From contig DATFYE010000104.1 in NCBI GenBank assembly GCA_035315185.1, positions 46,040-110,039 on the forward strand: 64,000 bases of DNA, given 5' to 3'. This stretch comes from JADGQN01 sp035315185 (lineage in GTDB: Bacteria; Desulfobacterota; Syntrophorhabdia; Syntrophorhabdales; WCHB1-27). Both the position numbers and the translations under genes were made by a program. Positions 17,253-24,179 of this stretch are shown piece after piece; within the stretch, counting starts at the first letter, position 1; each line of letters begins with the position of its first letter. The notes under the pieces were generated by a model. The model did not search any database. It was not told the DNA's origin and saw only the letters and a program-made list of their open reading frames with translations.

Positions 17253-17548
17253 TTGTTACCTCCTTGGTCTTTGTTTGTCTCTATGCGCAAGGCCTTACCG
17301 TCGACGATCGCTTCAGCAACCTTCTTGCGGGCTTCGTTCAAGATCCTCCCGAAGGTTGCCCGCGACACTTTCATTCTGGTCGCCGCGTCTTCGTGGTAAC
17401 ATCCCTCGTAGTCGGCAAGTCGTATGGCCTCGAGTTCATCGAGGCTCAGGGACACCTCGTCCAGTTGGAAGATCGGAATCCCGCGCGGCTCAAAATAGGA
17501 CGTGTTTGGGGTGCAATTGATGCATCTGCACTTCTTCGGTCTTGACAT
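17249..17548 (-). CDS. DUF134 helix-turn-helix family protein, probable regulator
   Basis: 99 residues. MSRPKKCRCI with CxCxxC, a PIFQLDEVSLSLDELEAIRL segment, then a helix-turn-helix (YEGCYHEDAATRMKVSRATF, GRILNEARKKVAEAI) as in DUF134 proteins. These are frequently paired with NifX-like metal proteins, as here. A consensus promoter begins nine bases upstream of the ATG and contains a 20-bp near-palindrome, which suggests autoregulation (inference). There is no room for a ribosome site. Confidence 0.85.
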   Translation of the reverse strand: MSRPKKCRCINCTPNTSYFEPRGIPIFQLDEVSLSLDELEAIRLADYEGCYHEDAATRMKVSRATFGRILNEARKKVAEAIVDGKALRIETNKDQGGNK

Positions 17549-17556
17549 GTGAATGG

Positions 17557-17585
17557 ATTATAAGCATATGCTCATAACTTGTCAA
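17557..17585 (-). promoter_or_regulatory. Consensus sigma-70 promoter with overlapping 20-bp palindrome
   Basis: On the minus strand: TTGACA, 17-base spacer, TATAAT, both boxes perfect. The predicted start of transcription (about 17549-17550) falls one or two bases before the ATG of the DUF134 gene, so the message would be leaderless. TTATAAGCATATGCTCATAA (17558-17577) is palindromic at 18 of 20 positions and covers the spacer and -10 box. Confidence 0.75.
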
Positions 17586-17664
17586 TAGCAAAATCAGCGC
17601 GATCCCGAAAGCAAAAGCGCAGATGCGGCTCGCCAGGCCCCATATTGTCGCCTATCTTTCGGAC

Positions 17665-17692
17665 TTGACATAGGAGACGGGCGTGGTTTAAA
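17665..17692 (+). promoter_or_regulatory. Sigma-70-type promoter for the Spy/CpxP-like gene
   Basis: TTGACA, 16-base spacer, TTTAAA, about 65 bases before the ATG at 17758. Confidence 0.5.
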
Positions 17693-17757
17693 AAGGTTTC
17701 AATAATTCGAAGCAGATAAGCAGGTATGTAACAAAATCGTTTGCACAAGGAGGCAGT

Positions 17758-18351
17758 ATGAAAAAGTGTTACGTGGTGAGCATGGCATTGTTGTTCGTCG
17801 GTCTCGCAACGGTCGTCTATGCTCAAGGACCTGGCTCTTCGGCCGGGGGTCCTCCGCCTGCAGGTGGCCCGGGAGGCTTTCGCGGTCCCGGTAGCATGAT
17901 GGGCGGCCAATCAGGGCCAGAAGGGTTTGAGCACGGGCATGGCCCCTGCTTCCACGGGGGATTTGGCAGCGGAGCGTATCTGGGCCTCTCGAAAGAGCAG
18001 ATTGACAAGATGCGGGAGCTGAGGGACCGCTTTTACAATGAGACGCGGGACCTGAGGTACGACATGGCGCAGAAGCGACTTGAAATGCGGAAGCTCTTCA
18101 TGGATCCCAAGACAGGTGACGCGACGCTTTTTGCGAAGCAGAAAGAGATGAGCGGGTTGCGGCAGAAGCTGCAGGACAAGATGGCGCAGATGATGATTGA
18201 AGGGAGGAAGATTCTGACTCCCGAGCAGCTCCAGAAGCTTGACCGGATGGGAACGGGACCGGGTGGCGGCATGGGCTTTGGCATGATGGATGGCCCGATG
18301 ATGGGCCATGGCATGATGGGCGGCTGCATGATGGGGAAGGGTACCTGGTAA
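17758..18351 (+). CDS. Periplasmic Spy/CpxP-like metal-associated protein
   Basis: 197 residues with a signal peptide (KKCYVVSMALLFVGLATVVYA). A Gly/Pro-rich segment to about 60 and a helical core of about 90 residues with LSKEQIDKMRELRDRF and LTPEQLQKL, the LTxxQ-type repeats of the Spy/CpxP/ZraP group, follow. The tail is Met/Gly/His-rich (MMDGPMMGHGMMGGCMM) and likely binds metal. AAGGAGG precedes the ATG. It probably acts as an envelope chaperone or metal buffer. The NifX-like, FmdB and ChrA genes nearby fit a metal-response neighbourhood (inference). Confidence 0.85.
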   Translation: MKKCYVVSMALLFVGLATVVYAQGPGSSAGGPPPAGGPGGFRGPGSMMGGQSGPEGFEHGHGPCFHGGFGSGAYLGLSKEQIDKMRELRDRFYNETRDLRYDMAQKRLEMRKLFMDPKTGDATLFAKQKEMSGLRQKLQDKMAQMMIEGRKILTPEQLQKLDRMGTGPGGGMGFGMMDGPMMGHGMMGGCMMGKGTW

Positions 18352-18361
18352 CGGTTGAAAT

Positions 18362-18397
18362 ATGGGGAGGAGTCCAACGCCTCCCCATGTCCATTTT
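18362..18397 (+). terminator. Intrinsic terminator after the Spy/CpxP-like gene
   Basis: ATGGGGAGG / CCTCCCCAT, a perfect 9-bp stem with a 9-base loop, followed by GTCCATTTTA. It starts ten bases after the stop codon. Confidence 0.75.
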
Positions 18398-18405
18398 AGT
18401 GGGAC

Positions 18406-18500
18406 ACCCGCACGCGGGTACCCGGTTGCCCCCTCCACCAGCAATGCCCACCCGCAAGCGGGTACCGGGCTCGCCGTGCTCGTTGGATAGATTTCACGGG
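18406..18500. repeat. Two family C hairpins with a C'-like tail
   Basis: ACCCGCACGCGGGT at 18406 followed by ACCCGG, and ACCCGCAAGCGGGT at 18450 followed by ACCGGGCTCGCC. The stem is identical and only the 2-base loop differs. A degenerate GGATAGATTTCACGGG block follows, related to the family C' tail. Confidence 0.8.
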
Positions 18501-18546
18501 AGACGGTGTTTAGATGTCAGCGCATTGCTTCCATGAAGGATGAATC

Positions 18547-19382
18547 TTGACTCTGGGTATGGTTTCGCTTCTTATGGTCTGTATTCCGGTGGGCTTCGTC
18601 GGGTCGCTCACCGGCTTGGGCGGGGCGAGCATTCTCGTGCCCATTCTGGTTTTCTTCGGACTGCCCATAAAAGAGGCGATCGCATCGGGTCTCATAAGTG
18701 TCATGCCACGTCGAGCGGGTCAGCGTCTGCGTATGTGAGAGACAGGCTCGCTAATATAAAGATTGCCATGTACCTGGAAATGTTCACGAGCGTCGGCGCC
18801 ATTATCGGCGCCACGATCACCACGCTGATCGCTCCCATCTACCTCTATTTCTTCTTTGCATTATTCCTCATGACGTCGTTTCTGAAACTGAAGCCAGGGT
18901 CGAGTCCGAGCCGCTTGGGACGAGCGAATATCAGGCGTTCGCTATGGCTTGAACTGGAGGGGAGCTACTTTGACGAGGCGAGGAATGAGAGCGTCAAGTA
19001 CACCGCCGAACGCCCGGTACTTGGCGGGCTGGGGATGATGATCGCCGGAATCGCGGCAGGTATGTTGGGCATCGGGGCAGGCGCTTTCAAGGTGACCGTC
19101 CAGGAGAACATCCTGAGACTGCCGTCAAAAGTGGCGAGCACCACGAGCAATTTTATAGTGGGTATGACTGCATTGGCCGGGGTCAGCGTTTACTTTTTCA
19201 GTGGTTTTCTCAATGTGACCTTAATGGCACCGGTGGCTGTAGGCACCGCATTAGGAGCGATCGCCGGGGGCAGGGTGTTGAATAGACTGAACGATCGGGT
19301 CCTGCGCCTGCTCTTCTATTTCGTTGTCATGCTGCTGATTGTGCAGATGTTTTACAAAGGGGTGGTCTCAATTTCACTTTGA
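18547..19382 (+). pseudogene. TauE/SafE-family sulfite/organosulfonate exporter, frameshifted
   Basis: The first 52 residues (TTG 18547, GVGSLTGLGG-type motif as GFVGSLTGLGGASILVP) are in one frame. The rest, from ATSSGSASAYV onward, with a second motif MLGIGAGAFKVT, is in another. The break is near 18702-18705, where GTCATGCCACG lacks one base compared with the expected GTCATNGCCACG. With that base restored the protein is about 278 residues with six to eight helices, normal for TauE/YfcA exporters. Either a real frameshift or a sequencing error. The end overlaps a small minus-strand gene by nine bases. Confidence 0.8.
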
Positions 19383-19535
19383 AGACCCCGTTTCGTTTTG
19401 TTTCTCCAGTGTATAGCCGGTCGGATAGGTAACGGGGCCGGTACTCTGCCCTGGGCCAGGGCCGCATGAGATTGCGCAGGAGTAAATCGTGAATGCCATC
19501 CCAATCACTAGGAGGCACATCTTAGCAAGCCTCAT
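19374..19535 (-). CDS. Small secreted protein or lipoprotein, 53 residues
   Basis: ATG 19535 follows GGGAGCT. The protein starts MRLAKMCLLVIGMAFTIYSC, a signal sequence ending in Cys residues (possible lipobox, not a classic one), then AISCGPGPGQSTGPVTYPTG and a short polar tail. No family recognised. It converges on the TauE gene, with stop codons overlapping by nine bases. Confidence 0.5.
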   Translation of the reverse strand: MRLAKMCLLVIGMAFTIYSCAISCGPGPGQSTGPVTYPTGYTLEKQNETGSSK

Positions 19536-19715
19536 AGTTCAGCTCCCTCAACTCTGCCGATTGTCAGATATGAGAACACAAGCTTTCTACTTATGTCAAT
19601 GATGCGGCGTGCCTGTGAACGCGTGCGCGTGTCGGAACGGGGCGCGCCGGTCTGCCGGTAGGAGGTGATCGGAAAAAGGTTGACAATGACGGCGTGAAAT
19701 GGACAAATATTGGCG

Positions 19716-20492
19716 ATGGATTTTCTCCACGCGATAATCTTTGGAATAGTCGAAGGCATTACGGAATTTCTGCCCATATCATCGACCGGTCACCTGATAT
19801 TAACGGCCCAGGTGATGGGGCTGGGACAGACAGAATTCCTCAAGACGTTCGAGATCTCCATACAACTGGGAGCGATTCTCTCGGTGGTACTCCTTTACTG
19901 GCGGTCCCTGCTCTTGGACATGGAAATCGCAAAGCGAGTGATAACGGCCTTTCTGCCCACTGCGGTGCTCGGACTCCTGTTCTACAAGATTATTAAGCGA
20001 TATCTCCTCGCGAGTACGCAGGTCGTCCTCTGGTCGCTGTTCCTGGGGGGTCTGTTCTTGATAGTTTTTGAAATTATTCACCGGCGCAGCGAAGAACATA
20101 TCGATGATCTCGCCTCTATACCGTACCCGACCGCTCTCTTGATCGGCCTTTTTCAGTCCGTGGCAATGGTACCTGGTGTTTCGAGGGCAGCGGCGACCAT
20201 TGTCGGCGGTCTCATCCTGGGGCTCAAGCGAAGGACCATCGTGGAGTTTTCCTTCTTGCTTGCAGTACCCACGATGCTGGCGGCGACCTGTCTGGATCTG
20301 TACAAGAACGCGACCAGTTTTTCCGCGGGACAGATGGGCTTCTTGTTGGTGGGATTTGTCGTATCCTTCATTGCGGCCTTGCTGGGTGTGAAATTCCTGC
20401 TCACTTTCATCAAACACCACACCTTCATCTCCTTTGGCATTTACCGTATCGTCATAGCGCTGCTTTTCTGGACCTTCCTTCTGATCAGGTAA
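19716..20492 (+). CDS. uppP: Undecaprenyl-diphosphate phosphatase
   Basis: Integral membrane enzyme that recycles undecaprenyl pyrophosphate for cell-wall synthesis (BacA/UppP). Both signature regions are intact: GIVEGITEFLPISSTGHLIL near the N-terminus (with the catalytic E(x3)E pattern) and AMVPGVSRAAATIVGGLILG with PGxSRS-type Arg near 148-155. About eight helices, 258 residues. The start is ATG 19716; a TTG two codons upstream is also possible and neither has a strong ribosome site. Confidence 0.95.
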   Translation: MDFLHAIIFGIVEGITEFLPISSTGHLILTAQVMGLGQTEFLKTFEISIQLGAILSVVLLYWRSLLLDMEIAKRVITAFLPTAVLGLLFYKIIKRYLLASTQVVLWSLFLGGLFLIVFEIIHRRSEEHIDDLASIPYPTALLIGLFQSVAMVPGVSRAAATIVGGLILGLKRRTIVEFSFLLAVPTMLAATCLDLYKNATSFSAGQMGFLLVGFVVSFIAALLGVKFLLTFIKHHTFISFGIYRIVIALLFWTFLLIR

Positions 20493-20509
20493 TCTCGGTC
20501 GCGAGACCG

Positions 20510-20538
20510 TTGACAGAGGACTTTTTCGAAGGTATAAC
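20510..20538 (+). promoter_or_regulatory. Sigma-70-type promoter for the DUF4337 gene
   Basis: TTGACA, 17-base spacer, TATAAC, about 67 bases before the start codon. A small hairpin (CGGTC GCGA GACCG) sits just upstream. Confidence 0.6.
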
Positions 20539-20604
20539 CATGTCCCGGGAAAAAAAGGGCGGAAATTTTGATGTTGCGATCATAATCGAGGGAGGATAAC
20601 GAGA

Positions 20605-21192
20605 ATGGCAGAGATCGAGCTCCCCAATACAGAAGAACTGGAGGAGGCAAAGGAAAAGAGCTTTACCAGGCGCGTGGCATTAGTCACGGCCCTATTTGCT
20701 GTGTGCCTGGCGATCACGTCACTCGGCGGAAACAGGGCGATGAAGGAGATGCTTCTCTCTCAACAGGAGGCGTCGAATCAATGGGCCTATTATCAGGCAA
20801 AGGTCATTCGTGAACATCTGTACCGGTCGCAGAGTTTGTTGCTGGAAGCACAGCTGCTGGAACGCGGAAGTGCTATGAAACCGGAGGCGAAGGAGCGGAT
20901 TGAGTCACTGATGAAGAAGGCCGGCGACGAGGCAACGCGGTTTGCCACGGAGAAGAATGGTGTTGAGGAGGAAGCGAGAAAACTTGAGCATAATCGGGAC
21001 ACGTATCGCGCTAAAGACCCGTACTTCGAATACGCCGAAGTTCTGCTTCAGATTGCGATTGTCATGGCCTCCATTGCGATCCTTTCGGGGTCGCGCCCTG
21101 TTTTCTACTTTTCGCTGATGAGTGCTATATTGGGAATCTGCCTCTCCGCAAACGGTTTTTTGATGATTTTTAGACTCCCGTTTCTTCGTTGA
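20605..21192 (+). CDS. DUF4337 membrane protein
   Basis: 195 residues: a cytoplasmic acidic start, one helix (ALVTALFAVCLAITSL), a long helical, partly coiled region (about 50-140) beginning KEMLLSQQEASNQWAYYQAK, and two C-terminal helices. This layout and the SNQWAYYQAK motif fit the DUF4337 family, of unknown function. GGGAGGA precedes the ATG, and a promoter-like sequence lies upstream. Confidence 0.85.
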   Translation: MAEIELPNTEELEEAKEKSFTRRVALVTALFAVCLAITSLGGNRAMKEMLLSQQEASNQWAYYQAKVIREHLYRSQSLLLEAQLLERGSAMKPEAKERIESLMKKAGDEATRFATEKNGVEEEARKLEHNRDTYRAKDPYFEYAEVLLQIAIVMASIAILSGSRPVFYFSLMSAILGICLSANGFLMIFRLPFLR

Positions 21193-21212
21193 TACCGAGT
21201 TGCTTCCTTCAT

Positions 21213-22877
21213 TTAACGGAACACGCGCACGCGGGTAGTACCCGGGAGCCCCTCCAGCGACCTTGACTTGCCGCCATCGGGGTCTTCACAGGCTTCACGT
21301 CGATGGTCCCTTCCCAGAAAGTAATTTGTCCATGACGAGGTCTGATCCAGCGCCCAGTCGCGCGGGCGAATATATTCTCCCCTGAGCGATTCCTCTTGGT
21401 CACACGTTCTGAGCCGCTCGTAAGCCCGCACGTAAATGCACCTCCGTTTTCCCGGAAAAACCTCGCACCACCCCTCGCTCGAGCCGCCGCACTGCCCGTT
21501 GAACAGGAACTTCGGGCATTGCGACTGCGGGCAAAGAAATGCAACCTCTGCCAGTGTGCAGTCGCCGCAACGGCGGCAGCGGGAAGAGATGAACTTAATC
21601 CAGTATTCGATCTCCGTCGTGGGTCCTTCCAGTCTCGTTCCGTCGATCTTGCGGAAAAAGGAACAGCAAAGTCCGTAGAGCGGGGCTTCGGGTGCGAATA
21701 CCAGACGGTGAAAAGTTCGCATGATCCCGTGGCCGAGTCGCTTTCGGGGGCGCGGCTTTCGCGCTGCAAGCACATCCGTGTTGAGTCCGGTCTCATTGTT
21801 TTTTTCAAAGAGATAGAATCCATCCTTTTGGGGAAGTGAAAACTCCACCACAAATTCCTGCCAGCCATTGGAGAACTCCTTAGACTGCTTGATGATTCTT
21901 TCCACATCCTCGTACTCCAGATGTGGGCCGCCAATGTGGACTCCCGTGTATCCGATTCCTTTAAGGACGGCGATCATCTTTGCCGCCCTCGTGAGGCCTG
22001 CTTCTTTCCCGTGATCAGGAGTAACAGCTTCTTTCTCTATTTGTTTAAAGAGTTCGTCCGTGACAACACATCCGGGTACAAGTTTTTGATGCATGGCCCG
22101 GGCGACAGGCAGATTGAGGACATAGACGTTGCCGAGAACAGGCACGCCAAGCCCCTGGAGACGCATATACCTCAGCAGTTCGTCGAACTTGCGCGCATCG
22201 AACCCGACCTGCGTGATGAGGAAGTCAGCTCCCATCCGAACCTTTTTCGACATCTTGAAATACTGGGCCATGACTTCGGACTCAAGCTGCTTAAAAGAAC
22301 TGATTGCCGCACCTTTGAAGGTGTGTGTTGGCGGAAGTCTTAAACCCCCTCCAGGAGCCCTTCCGTCCAACTCGAGTCCCTGGTTCATCTGGCTGATGAG
22401 CCGGATCGCCTGAACTGAGTCGAGGTCGCAGACAGGTTTGGCCTGACCCTCAAAACCATACCGGGGATAGTCGCCGGTCATGACGAGCAAGTTATGGATG
22501 CCGATGCGGTCGAGCTCATATAGGATCGATTCGATTTGGTTTCTGTTCTTGTCTTTGCAGGTGAAGTGGACGATAGGGTCAATACCGAGGCGGCAAATCT
22601 CAAGGCCGATGACGTCAGGGAACAGCGTTGGGTGGCCGCCCGGGTTATCGGTAAGGGAGACGGCGTTAATGAGACCTCCTCTGGCCGCTTGTTCCGCGGT
22701 GCGAAGGATTTCGTCCTGGGTTTTGCCTCTCGATCCTCGACCTGGCACCAGCTCCAGCGTGTAAACGAAACCACCGGGATGTCCCATAGCCTGCTCTATA
22801 GCTTGTCTAAACCTGTTTTGATGACCGGTAGACTCAGGGGGACAATAGGCGGGCTCCATGACAGGCGGCTGATCCAC
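21213..22877 (-). CDS. metF: Methylenetetrahydrofolate reductase fused to a MetV-like zinc domain
   Basis: Residues about 20-330 are the MetF TIM barrel (SLTDNPGGHP, HFTCKDKNRNQ, LLVMTGDYPR, ADFLITQVGFD). From about 400 comes the methylene-THF reductase C-terminal domain, which is a separate MetV protein in acetogens: CRRCGDCTLAEVAFLCPQS, CPKFLFNGQCGG, CEVFPGKRRCIYVRAY. It reduces methylene-THF in one-carbon metabolism, possibly with ferredoxin-linked partners. The last dozen residues (GLPGTTRVRVFR) are encoded by a family C hairpin, so the tail is acquired. GTG 22877 or ATG 22859 may be the start; no clear ribosome site for either. Confidence 0.9.
   Translation of the reverse strand: MDQPPVMEPAYCPPESTGHQNRFRQAIEQAMGHPGGFVYTLELVPGRGSRGKTQDEILRTAEQAARGGLINAVSLTDNPGGHPTLFPDVIGLEICRLGIDPIVHFTCKDKNRNQIESILYELDRIGIHNLLVMTGDYPRYGFEGQAKPVCDLDSVQAIRLISQMNQGLELDGRAPGGGLRLPPTHTFKGAAISSFKQLESEVMAQYFKMSKKVRMGADFLITQVGFDARKFDELLRYMRLQGLGVPVLGNVYVLNLPVARAMHQKLVPGCVVTDELFKQIEKEAVTPDHGKEAGLTRAAKMIAVLKGIGYTGVHIGGPHLEYEDVERIIKQSKEFSNGWQEFVVEFSLPQKDGFYLFEKNNETGLNTDVLAARKPRPRKRLGHGIMRTFHRLVFAPEAPLYGLCCSFFRKIDGTRLEGPTTEIEYWIKFISSRCRRCGDCTLAEVAFLCPQSQCPKFLFNGQCGGSSEGWCEVFPGKRRCIYVRAYERLRTCDQEESLRGEYIRPRDWALDQTSSWTNYFLGRDHRREACEDPDGGKSRSLEGLPGTTRVRVFR
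21222..21252. repeat. Family C hairpin variant inside the metF 3' end
   Basis: ACGCGCACGCGGGTAGTACCCGGGAG, a variant of the C-type hairpin, forms the last codons of metF. Confidence 0.65.
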
Positions 22878-22920
22878 GTTTCATAATCTATATCTGGTGG
22901 GCAACGGATTCAACTGTTCC

Positions 22921-22990
22921 CTAATACCAATTCGCCTTCACGTGTATACCTTCTGGGTCGCACCTCAGTGGGTGTCTGTTTGGTATGAGT
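22921..22990. repeat. Family A repeat, truncated copy
   Basis: TAATACCAATTCGCCTTCACG and GTGTATACCTTC match the left end of the copies at 6074 and 59847; the remaining two-thirds is missing or diverged. This copy does not sit on a stop codon. Confidence 0.65.
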
Positions 22991-23092
22991 GATTTTGCAT
23001 ACGCGCCTGGAAAGCGAAGCTAAATCATTTTTATTAAATTATTTTAAGAAACAGTATACTCGTGCTAGAATCCTGAACAGGTTTGTGACTGA

Positions 23093-23713
23093 ATGGTGGA
23101 TGCAAAGAAGATAGATCTGATACCGTCGGAACTGGCCGCAATACAGACCCACAAATACTTTATGTCCCTGAATGAGGGCAGAGAGGTTTCCATCGAAGAG
23201 GCCATTAGGGACTTTGTTGAAAAATACAGAAGGGACTGGCTCCACGAAAAACAGCAAAGAGACAGCCAGGAGCAGATCAACGAGATAGAGAAACACAAAT
23301 ACTTTCGGTCACTCGAAGAAGGTCGAGACATAGGCAGGAGAAAGGCATCGGAAGAATGGATTGGAAAGTATGCACACATATGGAGGGAAGAGAAGGAATC
23401 ACTTCAGGCTCACGGCTTCCTGCAGATCAAGTTGGTTGTTGAAAATGAAGAGGGGCTTCACATAAAGCCTGCATCGAAGCTCGCAGAAATCGCCCGGAGT
23501 TGTGATTGTGACATGTATGTCCACAGAAAAGGAATGGAATATTACAATTTTGTGTTAAATGGAAAAGAATACCTGAACGTGAAATCGGTTCTATCTCTTC
23601 TGCAGCTTGATGCGGTAAAAGGGGAAGAACTGGAGTTTATTGCGACCGGGACGGAGGCGCAAAAGGGCCTGGAGGAGGTGAGGCATCTCTTAAGCCAGCA
23701 GGACCAAGGCTAG
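23093..23713 (+). CDS. Tandem-motif protein with C-terminal HPr-like domain
   Basis: 206 residues. Two copies of a roughly 40-residue motif come first: THKYFMSLNEGREVSIEEAI then KYRRDWLHEK; and KHKYFRSLEEGRDIGRRKAS then KYAHIWREEK. From about residue 112 the chain matches HPr: LVVENEEGLHIKPASKLAEI carries the phosphorylatable His of GLHxxP, followed by NVKSVLSLLQL and the GEELEFIATGTEA ending. No PTS genes are nearby. It is probably a regulatory phosphocarrier; the N-terminal motif may bind a partner (it resembles the KWxLSExxGRDVG segments seen in some Deltaproteobacterial proteins). Confidence 0.75.
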   Translation: MVDAKKIDLIPSELAAIQTHKYFMSLNEGREVSIEEAIRDFVEKYRRDWLHEKQQRDSQEQINEIEKHKYFRSLEEGRDIGRRKASEEWIGKYAHIWREEKESLQAHGFLQIKLVVENEEGLHIKPASKLAEIARSCDCDMYVHRKGMEYYNFVLNGKEYLNVKSVLSLLQLDAVKGEELEFIATGTEAQKGLEEVRHLLSQQDQG

Positions 23714-23911
23714 TCTATTCGTCAAGGCTAGAGGTCAACCTCATGCGCAAATCTCACCAGGCTCTAACGCTGGTTTCGGTAACGACATCAGAATAGCATC
23801 ATCGAAAGCTCCTTTCCGACATCTTTATTGCCGCCAGATCTAAACCCGGATATTGCCCTCATTTCAGCCGTTAAGTTTTTCTTCTCTTTATCCGATAAGG
23901 GAACGATCTCG

Positions 23912-24000
23912 ATAAAGGCAAACCACTCGAAAGAGTGGGACGCAAAGCTTCTGGCCTTCGCTTTTTTTATCCGGGCATGGTCGCAGGGCTGCCGGGAGTT
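23912..24000 (+). promoter_or_regulatory. Cyclic di-GMP-I (GEMM) riboswitch
   Basis: Matches the GEMM-I core: GGCAAACCACTCGAAAGAGT with its GAAA tetraloop, then GGGACGCAAAGCTTCTGGCC, and the second arm ATGGTCGCAGGGCTGCCG. The class binds cyclic di-GMP. It sits about 180 bases upstream of the secreted protein at 24180 in the same orientation. A GC-rich inverted repeat (CTGCGCGCACGCGCAG, 24009-24024) follows and could be the expression platform. Confidence 0.88.
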
Positions 24001-24179
24001 CTAGGCGGTCTGCGCGCACGCGCAGGCACTCGGTAGCCTGAGACGCCTGAGCACTTCCCGGCTGTAAACAGGGAGGTGTTCATTTGCAAGAAAAACCAAT
24101 CACATATATTCGGTGTTGTCTTGATGAATCCTGGTAGCGCTGTATTCTTCTTTCTGCCTATTTTCCCGAATAGGAGGGT

